Origin: Streptomyces sp. NA04227 | GTDB lineage: Bacteria; Actinomycetota; Actinomycetes; Streptomycetales; Streptomycetaceae | Reading direction: 5' to 3' | NCBI RefSeq assembly: GCF_013364195.1 | Contig: NZ_CP054918.1 | Span: 2,965,001 to 3,029,000, forward strand | DNA length: 64,000 nt | Shown: piece after piece, positions 34,224 to 43,362 of the stretch | Position numbering within the stretch: the first letter of the stretch is position 1 | Layout: each line of letters opens with the position of its first letter | Program-made: the position numbers and the translations under genes | The notes under the pieces: generated by a model | Told to the model about the DNA's origin: nothing | Databases searched by the model: none | The model's input: only the letters and a program-made list of their open reading frames with translations

Positions 34224-35717
34224 CTGACTGTCCACGACCTCAACCAGCTGCTGCTCGTCTGCTCCCTTGTCCTGCTCGTCGCCGTCGCGGCGGTGCGCAT
34301 CTCCTCCCGCAGCGGGCTCCCCAGCCTGCTCGTCTACCTCGGCATCGGCATGGCCATGGGGCAGGACGGCATCGGCAACGTCACCTTCAACAATGCCGAG
34401 TTGACCCAAGTCATAGGCTATGCGGCACTTGTCGTGATTCTCGCCGAGGGCGGTCTCGGCACCAAATGGCGAGAAATCAAGCCCGCGTTGCCCGCCGCCG
34501 TCATGCTCTCGCTCGTCGGCGTCGCCGTGAGCGTGGGTGTCACGGCGGCAGGAGCGCACTACCTCGTCGGCCTGGAATGGCGCGAGGCGCTGATCATCGG
34601 CGCGGTGGTCTCCTCGACCGACGCCGCCGCCGTCTTCTCCGTCCTGCGCAAGGTGCCGCTGCCCTCCCGCCTGACCGGCGCCCTGGAGGCCGAATCCGGC
34701 TTCAACGACGCCCCGGTCGTCATCCTCGTCGTCGCCTTCTCCGCCGAGGGCCCGATCGAGGACTGGTACCACCTGCTGACCGAGATCACCGCGGAGCTCG
34801 CCATCGGCGCGGCCATCGGTCTCGCGGTCGGCTGGCTCGGCGCCTTCGGGCTGCGGCACGTGGCCCTGCCCGCCTCCGGCCTCTACCCGATCGCGGTCCT
34901 GGCCATCGCGGTGACCGCCTACGCGGCCGGTGCCCTCGCGCACGGCAGCGGATTCCTCGCCGTCTACCTCGCCTCGGTCATCCTCGGCAACGCCCGCCTG
35001 CCGCACTTCCCGGCCACCCGCGGCTTCGCCGAGGGCCTCGGCTGGATCGCGCAGATCGGCATGTTCGTCCTGCTCGGACTGCTCGTGACACCGCACGAGA
35101 TGGCGGACGACATCCTGCCCGCCCTCCTCATCGGACTGGTCCTGACCCTGGTCGCCCGGCCGGTCTCGGTGGCCCTGAGCCTGCTGCCCTTCCGCATGCC
35201 CTGGCAGGACCGGGTACTGCTGTCCTGGGCCGGGCTGCGCGGCGCCGTGCCCATCATCCTGGCCACCATTCCGATGGTCAGCGGGGTCGACGACAACCGG
35301 CGCATCTTCAACATCGTCTTCGTCCTGGTCGTCGTCTACACCCTGGTGCAGGGCCCGACCCTGCCCTGGCTGGCCCGCCGCCTGCGCCTGACCGGCGCGG
35401 ACACCGCCGCCGACCTCGGCATCGAGTCGGCCCCGCTGGAGCGGCTGCGCGGGCACCTGCTGTCGGTGGCGGTTCCGGAGGGCTCGCGCATGCACGGCGT
35501 GGAGGTCGCCGAACTGCGGCTGCCCAAGGGCGCGGCGGTCACCCTCGTCGTCCGCGACGCAACCTCCTTCGTCCCGCTGCCCACGACCGTGCTGCGGCAC
35601 GGCGACGAACTCCTCGTCGTCGCCACCGACCCGGTCCGCGACGCCGCCGAACGCCGCCTGCGCGCGGTCGGCCGGGGCGGCAAGCTCGCGGGCTGGCTGG
35701 GCACAGGCGGCAACTGA
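34224..35717 (+). CDS. Cation/proton antiporter (CPA1 type) with C-terminal TrkA-C domain
   Basis: The protein has ~12 membrane helices, including SSTDAAAVFSVLRKVPLP and ESGFNDAPVVILVV, the ion-binding signatures of K+/H+ or Na+/H+ antiporters. A cytoplasmic TrkA-C (RCK-C) regulatory domain fills the last ~90 residues. The first canonical start (GTG 34293) would remove the first membrane helix. That helix, starting LTVHDLNQLLLVCSLV, is read from CTG 34224, eight bases after AAAGGA, so I take CTG as the start (497 residues). Together these suggest a potassium/proton antiporter gated by nucleotide or ion binding. Confidence 0.85.
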   Translation: MTVHDLNQLLLVCSLVLLVAVAAVRISSRSGLPSLLVYLGIGMAMGQDGIGNVTFNNAELTQVIGYAALVVILAEGGLGTKWREIKPALPAAVMLSLVGVAVSVGVTAAGAHYLVGLEWREALIIGAVVSSTDAAAVFSVLRKVPLPSRLTGALEAESGFNDAPVVILVVAFSAEGPIEDWYHLLTEITAELAIGAAIGLAVGWLGAFGLRHVALPASGLYPIAVLAIAVTAYAAGALAHGSGFLAVYLASVILGNARLPHFPATRGFAEGLGWIAQIGMFVLLGLLVTPHEMADDILPALLIGLVLTLVARPVSVALSLLPFRMPWQDRVLLSWAGLRGAVPIILATIPMVSGVDDNRRIFNIVFVLVVVYTLVQGPTLPWLARRLRLTGADTAADLGIESAPLERLRGHLLSVAVPEGSRMHGVEVAELRLPKGAAVTLVVRDATSFVPLPTTVLRHGDELLVVATDPVRDAAERRLRAVGRGGKLAGWLGTGGN

Positions 35718-36114
35718 CGAGCGGGCGGCACCTGACGAGTGGGTGGCAACTGACGTGCGGCGACCGAGCGCGGCGGGCCGGTGCCTGCCTCGTTGCGGCG
35801 GGCCGGTTCCTGCTTCGTTGCGGCGGGCCGCCGCCTGCCTCGATTCCGTGCACCGCCCGGCCTCGTTCCGGGCCGATCGCCGGGAACGGGGCAGGCCCGG
35901 CGCCCCGGCCGCGACCTCCGCCGGGGTCGCGATGGCCTGTACGATGGGCGCGCATTTGTACGTCACCACCTCTGCCTGACGCAGAGCTGGCGCGACCGTA
36001 TGGCGGCCGAAGCAGCCGGTGATCCACCGCGCGGCCCGGTATCTACCGCAGCTCCGCGCAAGAGGACAGCTCTCGGCGTGCTCCCGCGCTACCAGGCGGC
36101 AGAAAGGCCCGGCC
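35718..36114. other. Gene-free region with 25-bp repeats
   Basis: This 397-bp gap lies between the antiporter and the MFS gene. It contains the 25-bp array at 35771-35845 and otherwise no open frame with coding character. The MFS promoter probably lies near 35930-36100. Confidence 0.4.
35771..35845. repeat. 25-bp tandem repeat, three copies
   Basis: Three adjacent 25-bp units begin CGGCGGGCCG and end CTCGTTG or a variant. They start 54 bp after the antiporter stop codon. Confidence 0.88.
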
Positions 36115-37479
36115 GTGCCGTCCACGGTCACCCCCGCCGAATCCCCGGCTTCCCCCACGCCCCCCGCGCCCTCGGCACCCCGCCCCGGATACGCACGACT
36201 GCTGCGTACGAAGGGTGCCTGGACCTTTCTCGTCCCCGGCTTCGCGGCCCGTCAGCCGTTCGCGATGCTGACCCTCTCGATCGTCCTGCTGGTGCGGCAC
36301 ACCACCGGCTCGTACGGCACGGCGGGCGCCGTCGCCGCGGTCACCGGCGTCTCGATGGCGCTGTGCGCCCCGCTCGGCGGACGCCTCGCCGACCGGTTCG
36401 GCCAGCGCCGCGTCCTGGTGCCCGGCGCCGTCCTGCACGCGCTGTCCGCGCTCGCGCTCACCGCGCTCGCGCTGGCGCACGCGCCCGTCGCGAGCCTGTT
36501 CGCGACGGCCGCGGCGACCGGCGCCTGCGTACCGCAGATAGGCCCCATGGTGCGGGCCCGCTGGGCACGCCTGCTCGGCAACTCCCCGCTGCAGTCCACG
36601 GCGACCGCCTTCGAATCGGTCACCGACGAACTGACCTTCGTCCTCGGCCCGCTGCTGGCCACCGCCCTGTGCACCACCGTCGACCCGGCAGCGGGCCTGA
36701 TCGCCGAGGCGGCGCTGACCCTCGCGGGCGGGCTGCTGTTCGCCGCCCAGCGCGCGACGGAACCGACGCCCGCCGCCGCGGGGCGCAAGGCCGTCGGTGG
36801 TGGCCCGGGCCGCACCGCCCACGGGGCGTCGGCCCTGCGCAGCGGCGGCGTACGCCTCCTCGCGGTCGCCTTCCTCGGCATCGGCACCGTCTTCGGCGGC
36901 ATGCAGGTCTCGCTGGCCGCCTTCACCGAGTCGATCGACCGCCCCGGCCTCAACGGCGTGCTCTACGGGATCTTCGCCGCGGGCAACATGCTCGCCGGCC
37001 TCCTCTACGGCGCCGTCGCCTTCCGCCGCGGCCCCGAGCAACGGCTCGTCCTCGGCTACGCGGCCCTCACGCTCGCGGCCTCGGCCCTGTGGGCGGCCGA
37101 CTCGGTGCTGCTGCTCGCCGCCCTCGGCCTGCTCGTCGGCAGCTGTGTCGCACCCGCGATCATCACCGGCTACACCCTGGTCGAGCGCCTCGTCCCGGCC
37201 GCCTCGCGCACCGAGGCGTTCACCTGGCTGACCGGCGCCGTCGCCCTGGGCCAGGCCCTCGCCGTCACCCTCGCCGGGCAGTTCGAGGACCGGCTCGGGC
37301 AGGGCGCGGGCTTCCTGGTCCCGCTCGGCGGCACGGCCCTCGCGCTCGCGCTGCTGCTCGCCCTGCGCACCCGGCTCGCGGCGCCCGCGCAGGCCACCGC
37401 CTCGCACGTGGTTTCGGTCACCGCTGCTCCGTCACAGTGGACTGATCCCTCGGAATACGTCACTATGGACCGTCGTTAG
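36115..37479 (+). CDS. MFS transporter
   Basis: The GTG start at 36115 follows AGAAAGG by seven bases; the 454-residue protein then begins with a Pro-rich cytoplasmic tail. Twelve membrane helices are visible, with the loop GGRLADRFGQRRV between helices 2 and 3, the classic MFS motif. Gly/Ala-rich helices and no large domains suggest a drug- or metabolite-exporter-like member. It stands before an fmdB-type gene, but the 34-bp gap and a fresh AGGAGGA site suggest coordinated rather than coupled translation. The substrate is unknown. Confidence 0.87.
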   Translation: MPSTVTPAESPASPTPPAPSAPRPGYARLLRTKGAWTFLVPGFAARQPFAMLTLSIVLLVRHTTGSYGTAGAVAAVTGVSMALCAPLGGRLADRFGQRRVLVPGAVLHALSALALTALALAHAPVASLFATAAATGACVPQIGPMVRARWARLLGNSPLQSTATAFESVTDELTFVLGPLLATALCTTVDPAAGLIAEAALTLAGGLLFAAQRATEPTPAAAGRKAVGGGPGRTAHGASALRSGGVRLLAVAFLGIGTVFGGMQVSLAAFTESIDRPGLNGVLYGIFAAGNMLAGLLYGAVAFRRGPEQRLVLGYAALTLAASALWAADSVLLLAALGLLVGSCVAPAIITGYTLVERLVPAASRTEAFTWLTGAVALGQALAVTLAGQFEDRLGQGAGFLVPLGGTALALALLLALRTRLAAPAQATASHVVSVTAAPSQWTDPSEYVTMDRR

Positions 37480-37513
37480 CACTCATCGAGTGAGAGTGCC
37501 AGGAGGAAGACAA

Positions 37514-37879
37514 GTGCCGACGTACCAGTACCAGTGCACCGAGTGCGGCGAGGGCCTCGAGGCGGTGCAGAAGTTCACCGACGACGCCCTGACCGAGTGC
37601 CCGGGCTGCCAGGGACGCCTCAAGAAGGTGTTCTCCGCCGTCGGCATCGTCTTCAAGGGCTCCGGCTTCTACCGCAACGACAGCCGCGGCTCCTCGTCGA
37701 GCAGCTCGCCGGCGACGTCGAAGTCGTCGTCCGGCACGAGCGGCGGCTCGGACTCCTCGGGCGCATCGGGAGCGTCGTCCTCCTCCGGCTCGACGTCCTC
37801 CTCGTCCGGTTCCTCGAGCTCCTCCGGTTCGTCCTCGTCGACGAGCTCCGCGGGCGCCTCCACGGCCGGCGCCGCCTGA
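37514..37879 (+). CDS. FmdB-type zinc ribbon protein with Ser-rich tail
   Basis: The GTG start at 37514 is seven bases after AGGAGGA, giving 121 residues. The first 45 residues are the FmdB zinc ribbon: CTEC (8-11) and CPGC (29-32), then the KKVFSAVGIVFKGSGFY segment. The remaining ~70 residues are a Ser/Gly/Ala-rich disordered tail (repeats of SSSSG). The family's role is poorly known; a regulatory or metal-binding role has been suggested. The tail length is probably variable. A downstream GC-rich hairpin may end transcription. Confidence 0.88.
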   Translation: MPTYQYQCTECGEGLEAVQKFTDDALTECPGCQGRLKKVFSAVGIVFKGSGFYRNDSRGSSSSSSPATSKSSSGTSGGSDSSGASGASSSSGSTSSSSGSSSSSGSSSSTSSAGASTAGAA

Positions 37880-37992
37880 CACCACCGTCCGGTGCCCCGC
37901 GCACCGGGACGGATCACGCACTTCCTCGGGGCCCCGTCGCCTCCCCGGCGGCGGGGTCCTCGCCGTTTCCGGGCCCCGCTACTGTGCTGAAC

Positions 37993-38925
37993 ATGGCGAA
38001 CTCGGAGAACACGGCGCACACAACGACCCCAAAGGCGGCTGCCCAGGCCCCCGCCCCCTCGGCCGTCCCGGCGGCGGACCGGACCTCCTCGCACCGGGCG
38101 GAGATCGGCGTCATCGGCGGCTCCGGCTTCTACTCCTTCCTTCAGGACGTGACCGAGGTCCAGGTCGAGACCCCCTACGGTCCGCCCAGCGACTCCCTCT
38201 TCCTCGGCGAGGTGTCCGGCCGCCGGGTCGCCTTCCTCCCCCGTCACGGCCGCGGCCACCATCTGCCGCCGCACCGCATCAACTACCGCGCCAACCTGTG
38301 GGCCCTGCGCAGCGTCGGCGTACGCCAGGTCCTCGGCCCGTGCGCGGTCGGCGGTCTGCGCCCCGAGTACGGCGTCGGCACGCTGCTGGTCCCCGACCAG
38401 TTCGTGGACCGTACGAAGTCGCGCGCGCAGTCCTACTTCGACGGGATCCCGCTCGCCGACGGCACCACCCCCAACGTGGTGCATGTGTCGCTGGCCGACC
38501 CGTACTGCCCCGAGGGCCGCAAGGTCGCGCTGAAGGCGGCACGCGGACGGGACTGGGAGGCGGTGGACGGCGGCACCCTGGTCGTGGTCGAGGGCCCGCG
38601 CTTCTCCACCCGCGCCGAGTCCCGCTGGCACGCCGCCCAGGGCTGGTCCGTGGTCGGCATGACCGGGCACCCCGAGGCGGCGCTCGCCCGCGAACTCGAG
38701 CTCTGCTACACCTCGTTGACCCTGGTCACCGACCTGGACGCGGGCGCCGAGACCGGCGAGGGCGTCTCCCACGCCGAGGTCATGCGCGTCTTCGCCGCCA
38801 ATGTGGACCGCCTCCGCGAGGTTCTCTTCGACGCGGTCGCCGGATTGCCCGCGACGGGCGAACGCGGGTGCCTGTGCACGGAGGGGCTCGGTGGGTGGGA
38901 TACGGGGATCTCGTTGCCTGAGTGA
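37993..38925 (+). CDS. mtnP: S-methyl-5'-thioadenosine phosphorylase
   Basis: The ATG start at 37993 opens a ~35-residue Ala/Pro-rich extension before the enzyme (310 residues in all). GVIGGSGFY starts the purine phosphorylase fold. PRHGRGHHLPPHRINYRANLWAL is the phosphate/ribose region, and GMTGHPEAALARELELCY followed by TDLDAG carries the purine-site Asp residues typical of MTA phosphorylase. It salvages methylthioadenosine to adenine and methylthioribose-1-phosphate. A methylthioinosine-preferring variant is possible. A short G-rich repeat follows directly. Confidence 0.88.
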   Translation: MANSENTAHTTTPKAAAQAPAPSAVPAADRTSSHRAEIGVIGGSGFYSFLQDVTEVQVETPYGPPSDSLFLGEVSGRRVAFLPRHGRGHHLPPHRINYRANLWALRSVGVRQVLGPCAVGGLRPEYGVGTLLVPDQFVDRTKSRAQSYFDGIPLADGTTPNVVHVSLADPYCPEGRKVALKAARGRDWEAVDGGTLVVVEGPRFSTRAESRWHAAQGWSVVGMTGHPEAALARELELCYTSLTLVTDLDAGAETGEGVSHAEVMRVFAANVDRLREVLFDAVAGLPATGERGCLCTEGLGGWDTGISLPE

Positions 38926-38927
38926 GG

Positions 38928-39003
38928 AGTTGGGCGTGGGGGTGGGCCTGGGGTTGGGCGTGGGCCTGAGGTTGGGCGTGGGCGTGGGCGTGGGGTTGGG
39001 CAC
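38928..39003. repeat. TGGGCG-type hexanucleotide repeat
   Basis: About a dozen imperfect units GGGCGTG / GGGTTG begin three bases after the MTA phosphorylase stop. The run is strongly G-rich on the plus strand. Confidence 0.85.
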
Positions 39004-39203
39004 GCGGTGGGCGGCGCGTGCGCTGCGGGGCATTGTGAGGTCGCGCGGGGGCCGGTCCACTTCCGAGTGAACAGGTTTTCCACAACCCGTGGTTCGGATC
39101 TCCGGTGCGCATCCGGTTGTCCACAGGCCCCGGCGAGATCTCCCGAACTGCCGCAAGGTGAGGACGCACAGAGCGAATTCCTCACAGCAGGACGGTGGTT
39201 CGG

Positions 39204-39938
39204 ATGTCTTACGTTTCCCGATCGTGGGTTTCCCGATCGCGGGTTTCCGGGGTGGCGAGGGTGCCGCACGGGGTGACGGCTCCTCGGCAGGGGGATCCTC
39301 TGCAGGCGGCTCCCCGGCAGGCGGCTGCGCCTCCGCCGGTCGGCCACCCCGCACGGCCGTTTCCTCCCGCTCCCCCACGGGGTTCCCAACCACCGCCCAA
39401 CTGCGAGGTCCCGCAGTTCGCACCGGTGCGGGTACGCGGCCGGGGTACGCACCGTCTGCGTGCGCTGCTGCGCCGGCGTCGACGCCTGGCCGCCGCCGGA
39501 CTGGCCGTGACGGCGGCGGCGTTGGTGGCCACCGGAGGCCCGCCGCGCGGCGAGGCGCAGGCACAGGTGCGCCCGGATCCCTCGGTGCGCGGCAGCGGTG
39601 CTCCACTCCCGGGGCACCCGCAGCGGACAGCCCGGCCGGACCGGACAGCCGCACAAGTCCGCGTACTGGTACGTATCGCGGACGCCGAAAGCGTGCGTCT
39701 GCTGCGCCGCGGCGACCGGGTCGACGTGATCGCGACGGACGAGGACGGCGCCCCGCGCGTGGTCGCGGCGGGCGCGCGCGTCGACCGCGTGGCCTCTGCC
39801 GATCAGGCCGCCGCCACCGATCTCACCGGGGATTCCGCTTCGGACGGCGCGCTCGTCGTCCTGTCTGTGCCACGGCAAACGGGCCCCAAGTTGGCTGCGG
39901 CCGGGGGTCGTTCACGGTTGGCGGTCACACTGTGGTGA
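39204..39938 (+). CDS. CpaB/RcpC-domain protein
   Basis: The start is ATG 39204 (an in-frame GTG at 39195 is possible), giving 244 residues. A basic Pro/Arg-rich N-terminal region (1-85, including repeated SRSWVSRSRVS) precedes a hydrophobic helix (AAAGLAVTAAALVATGG). The C-terminal part VRIADAESVRLLRRGDRVDV and ALVVLSVPRQTGPKL resembles the RcpC/CpaB pilus-assembly domain with a SAF-like fold. In Flp pilus systems CpaB is periplasmic, but no other pilus gene is near, so the role here is open. mscL follows after 147 bp. Confidence 0.7.
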   Translation: MSYVSRSWVSRSRVSGVARVPHGVTAPRQGDPLQAAPRQAAAPPPVGHPARPFPPAPPRGSQPPPNCEVPQFAPVRVRGRGTHRLRALLRRRRRLAAAGLAVTAAALVATGGPPRGEAQAQVRPDPSVRGSGAPLPGHPQRTARPDRTAAQVRVLVRIADAESVRLLRRGDRVDVIATDEDGAPRVVAAGARVDRVASADQAAATDLTGDSASDGALVVLSVPRQTGPKLAAAGGRSRLAVTLW

Positions 39939-40085
39939 CACGTGTCAACCATGTGAGGAGAAGTTTGCCGCAAAGCCACTCTGTCGTGTTATCCAATGGT
40001 GCACATTGCTCCAGTTGGCGGAGCACCGCCGTAAGTTGCGGTACCGCTCGCTCCACAACGTACACATATGAAGAAAGGCCCAGAC

Positions 40086-40574
40086 GTGAGTCAGAACAAG
40101 GGGCCGGGTGTCTGGGAGGGCTTCAAGGCCTTCCTGATGCGCGGGAATGTTGTCGATCTCGCCGTTGCCGTCGTCATCGGTGCTGCCTTCACCAGCATCG
40201 TGAACGCGGTCGTGAAGGGCGTGATCAACCCTCTCGTCGGCGCCTTCGGTACCTCGGACCTGGAGAAGTACCGCTCCTGCCTGAAGGGCTCCTGCCAGAC
40301 CCGCAAGGACGGGACCGTCGACGGCATCCAGATCATGTGGGGCTCGGTCCTGAGCGCCACGCTCAGCTTCGTGATCACCGCGGCCGTCGTGTACTTCCTG
40401 ATGGTCCTGCCGATGTCGAAGTACCTGGCTCGCCAAGCCGCCCGCGCGGCGGAGAAGGAAGGCGTGCAGGAGACCCTCGAGGTCAGCGAGCTCGAAGTCC
40501 TCAAGGAGATCCGCGACGCGCTGGTCGCTCAGCGCGGTGGGGGCAACGAGAGCCCCGGGTCGAGTTCGTCCTGA
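40086..40574 (+). CDS. mscL: Large-conductance mechanosensitive channel MscL
   Basis: The GTG start at 40086 follows GAAAGG by eight bases; an in-frame ATG at 40068 has no site. The 162-residue protein has the MscL signature FKAFLMRGNVVDLAVAVVIG, a first pore helix, a periplasmic loop with two Cys (SCLKGSC), a second helix (LSFVITAAVVYFLMVLPMS) and a charged C-terminal helix. It opens under membrane tension to release solutes during osmotic downshock. The C-terminal tail ends in a Gly/Ser run. Confidence 0.93.
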   Translation: MSQNKGPGVWEGFKAFLMRGNVVDLAVAVVIGAAFTSIVNAVVKGVINPLVGAFGTSDLEKYRSCLKGSCQTRKDGTVDGIQIMWGSVLSATLSFVITAAVVYFLMVLPMSKYLARQAARAAEKEGVQETLEVSELEVLKEIRDALVAQRGGGNESPGSSSS

Positions 40575-40614
40575 CGCTCGCGTCCCACGCTTCCTCGGCG
40601 CGGAGCGCGTCGCC

Positions 40615-40794
40615 TCACAGGTGGTGCGGCGGCTTCTCGTCGAGGAAGCGCGCGAGCTCGGCGGCACTGCCGCCACCAGAGGGCCGCTCACCCCATCCCC
40701 GGTCCGTATCGTCCGAGGACACCTGGCTCAGCGGATCGTCAAAGACCAGCGCGTCCTTCGGATCACGCGATTCGGGGGCGGGGGCGGCACTCAT
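40615..40794 (-). CDS. Small conserved-looking hypothetical protein
   Basis: The 59-residue frame begins at ATG 40794 and is acidic (DPKDALVFDDPLSQVSSDDT) with a basic end (ARFLDEKPPHHL). I recall very similar short proteins next to mscL in other Streptomyces, which is why I call it real, but I cannot name a function. It is convergent with mscL (41-bp gap) and divergent from the LtrA gene (56-bp gap). Confidence 0.62.
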   Translation of the reverse strand: MSAAPAPESRDPKDALVFDDPLSQVSSDDTDRGWGERPSGGGSAAELARFLDEKPPHHL

Positions 40795-40850
40795 GAAACC
40801 AGGGTACGTCGCGCCCGGCCGGACGACGCCCCCTCTGTTCTCCTGGGTCC

Positions 40851-42113
40851 ATGACGTCCCCCTCCAGCCACGAAGGCGCCCCTGGCCCCGACCCGGCGGG
40901 GAGCCGTGCGGTGCGCCCGATGACGCCCCGCAGCCGCCACGAAGCACACCGTGTGGCCTCACCGCTCGAGCTCTTCTTCGACCTGTGCTTCGTCGTGGCG
41001 GTGGCCCAGGCGGGCCGGGAACTGGTGCACGCGATCGCGGAGCACCACACCGCGGACGGACTCGTCAGCTACGCCATGGTGTTCTTCGCGCTGTGGTGGG
41101 CGTGGATGAACTTCACCTGGTTCGCCTCGGCCTACGACAACGACGACGCCCTGTACCGCGTGGTCACCCTCGTCCAGATCGCCGGAGTGCTGGTCTTCGC
41201 CGCCGGGGTCCCAGAGGCCTTCACCGACCACGACTTCGCACTGGCCTGGACCGGGTACGCGATCATGCGCCTGGCGCTGGTCACCCAGTGGCTGCGGGCC
41301 GCCGCCTCGTGCCGCGGCGCCGAACGCCGGATGGCGCTGCGCTACGCCACGGGGGTCCTGCTGTGCCAGGCGGGCTGGGCGGCCTTGCTGCTCATCCCGG
41401 AGGACGCCAGACCCTGGGTCTTCCTGGTGATGGTGGCCGCCGAGCTGTCGGTGCCCGCGTGGGCGGAGCACGCCCGCGAGTCCGCCTGGCACCCGCATCA
41501 CATCGCGGAACGCTACGGCCTGTTCACGATCATCGTCCTCGGCGAATCGGTGGCCGCCGCCACGGTGGCGGTCAAGTCGGCGGCCGACGAGCACGAGGCC
41601 CTGGGCGAACTGCTGCCGATCGCCATCGGCGGCCTGCTGCTCGTCTTCGCCGCCTGGTGGATCTACTTCTCGGTACCCATCCACCTGCGGCTGCGCGGCA
41701 ACCGTCAGGCGTTCCTGTGGGGATACGGCCACTACCTGGTGTTCGGCTCGGCGGCGGCGATCGGCGTCGGACTGGAGGTGGCGGCGGAACAGGCCACCGG
41801 CCACGCACACCTCTCGGCCCGCACCGCCGCCCTCTCGGTGACCCTCCCGATGGCGCTGTACCTGCTGACCGTCTGGGCCCTGCACGCCCGGCACGCCAAG
41901 CGGGGCCGCGCCCAGCAGCTCCTGCTGCCGGTGAGCGCGGTGGCCGTGCTGTGCTGCACCTTCACCGGAAGCCGGGCCGTGCTCTGGGCGGGTCTGGTGG
42001 CCGCCGCGACGATCGCCGTCGGACTGTGGCTGGGCAGAGCAGGGCACCCCCTGCCCGGTGAACCACCCCGGGACGCACCACACGGCCCCGGCGCCGCCGC
42101 GGACACCCCGTGA
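40851..42113 (+). CDS. Low temperature requirement protein A (LtrA) family
   Basis: The 420-residue protein has about ten hydrophobic helices. SPLELFFDLCFVVAVAQ at the start and HIAERYGLFTIIVLGES in the middle are family signatures. LtrA was named from cold-sensitive Listeria mutants; its biochemical role is unknown. The start at ATG 40851 precedes a ~30-residue polar tail. The last 20 residues (GAAADTP) are low-complexity. The next gene begins 13 bp after the stop and may be co-transcribed. Confidence 0.87.
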   Translation: MTSPSSHEGAPGPDPAGSRAVRPMTPRSRHEAHRVASPLELFFDLCFVVAVAQAGRELVHAIAEHHTADGLVSYAMVFFALWWAWMNFTWFASAYDNDDALYRVVTLVQIAGVLVFAAGVPEAFTDHDFALAWTGYAIMRLALVTQWLRAAASCRGAERRMALRYATGVLLCQAGWAALLLIPEDARPWVFLVMVAAELSVPAWAEHARESAWHPHHIAERYGLFTIIVLGESVAAATVAVKSAADEHEALGELLPIAIGGLLLVFAAWWIYFSVPIHLRLRGNRQAFLWGYGHYLVFGSAAAIGVGLEVAAEQATGHAHLSARTAALSVTLPMALYLLTVWALHARHAKRGRAQQLLLPVSAVAVLCCTFTGSRAVLWAGLVAAATIAVGLWLGRAGHPLPGEPPRDAPHGPGAAADTP

Positions 42114-42126
42114 TAGCCATGCCCGC

Positions 42127-43215
42127 ATGACACATGACGCGGGACATCATGACGCGGGACCTGAGGCAAGAACGGGTGATTCCACGGCAGTTGACGCACT
42201 GACGGCCGTGGCGGGCCTACGGGTCGGACACGCCACCCTGCGCGAGGGCACCGCCCTCACCGGCACCACGGTGGTCCTGGGCCCGCCGGGCGGAATGACC
42301 GCGGCCGTCGACGTACGCGGCGGCGGCCCCGGCACCAAGGAGACCGACGCCCTCGACCCGCGCAACGTGGTCCGCCGCATCGACGCGATCGTCCTGACCG
42401 GCGGCAGCGCGTACGGCCTCGACGCGGCGAGCGGCGTGATGGCCTGGCTGGAGGAACAGCACCGGGGCGTACGGGTCGGCCCCGACCCCGCCCATGTGGT
42501 GCCCGTGGTCCCGGCGGCCTGCGTCTTCGACCTGGGCCGGGGCGGCGACTTCCGGGCCCGCCCGGACGCGGCCACCGGGCGGGCGGCGGTCACCGCGGCC
42601 GCGGCGTCCCCGCCGGGCACACCGGTCGAGATGGGCTCGGTGGGTGCGGGCACCGGCGCCGTCGTCGGCGGCATCAAGGGCGGCGTCGGCACGGCGGCCC
42701 AGGTCCTCGAATCCGGGTTCACGGTGGCCGCCCTGGTGGTGGCGAACGCCGCGGGCTCGGCGATCGACCCCCAATCGGGCGCGCTGTACGGAGAGTTGCT
42801 CACGGGTCCGGTCGACCGGCCGTCGAAGGAGGTACACGCACAGGCACAGCGCAGACTCGCCGAGGCGGCGGCCGCCAACGCCACTCCCCCGCTGAACACG
42901 ACCCTCGCCCTGGTCGCCACGGACGCGCGGCTGACCCGGTCACAGGCCCAGAAACTGGCGGGCAGCTCGCACGACGGCATCGCCCGGGCGGTACGCCCCG
43001 TGCACCTGCTGAACGACGGGGACACCGTGTTCGCCGTGTCGACCGGAGCCCGGGAACTGGACGAGGACAACCCGTTGGCCCTGAACGAAATCCTCGCGGC
43101 GGGCGCGGACATGGTGACGCGAGCCATCGTCCGGGCGGTCAGGGCAGGGGAGTCGGTGGCGGGGGCGGGTGGGGTGTTTCCCGCCTATGGGGAGTTGTAC
43201 GGGGGTGGGGTGTAG
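42127..43215 (+). CDS. P1-family peptidase (DmpA-like aminopeptidase)
   Basis: The start is ATG 42127, giving 362 residues. The family block GVRVGPDPAHVVPVVPAA and the GSVGAGTGAVVGGIKGGVG loop are present. The self-cleavage/nucleophile region reads PPLNTTLALVATDARL, where a Thr would be the new N-terminus after processing, as in the Thr-dependent P1 members. It is likely cytoplasmic and cleaves small peptides or amides; no signal peptide is seen. It shares an operon position with LtrA. The stop codon lies within a G-rich 18-bp repeat. Confidence 0.87.
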   Translation: MTHDAGHHDAGPEARTGDSTAVDALTAVAGLRVGHATLREGTALTGTTVVLGPPGGMTAAVDVRGGGPGTKETDALDPRNVVRRIDAIVLTGGSAYGLDAASGVMAWLEEQHRGVRVGPDPAHVVPVVPAACVFDLGRGGDFRARPDAATGRAAVTAAAASPPGTPVEMGSVGAGTGAVVGGIKGGVGTAAQVLESGFTVAALVVANAAGSAIDPQSGALYGELLTGPVDRPSKEVHAQAQRRLAEAAAANATPPLNTTLALVATDARLTRSQAQKLAGSSHDGIARAVRPVHLLNDGDTVFAVSTGARELDEDNPLALNEILAAGADMVTRAIVRAVRAGESVAGAGGVFPAYGELYGGGV

Positions 43216-43362
43216 GGCGGGGGTGGGTGTAGGGCGGGGGTGGGTGTAGGGCGGGGGCGTGGGGCGGGAAGGGGGCGGGGGCTGGGTGGGGAGGGCGTGG
43301 GTTGGGGTGGGTGAGGTGGAGGGGGGAGGGAGGGCGCGGGGGGAGGGGAGGGGGAGGGGCCC
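43205..43362 (+). repeat. G-rich array with 18-bp repeats, quadruplex-prone
   Basis: Three copies of an 18-bp unit GTGTAGGGCGGGGGTGGG start at the P1 peptidase stop codon. They are followed by ~100 bp in which almost every trinucleotide carries GGG. Many runs of three or more G on one strand, separated by one to seven bases, fit quadruplex formation in the transcript or coding strand. Confidence 0.88.

Noticed and set aside
39089..42061. A 990-codon plus-strand frame spanning mscL and LtrA in another frame
   Set aside because: Arg/Gly/Pro-rich composition, with clear real genes in the other frame.
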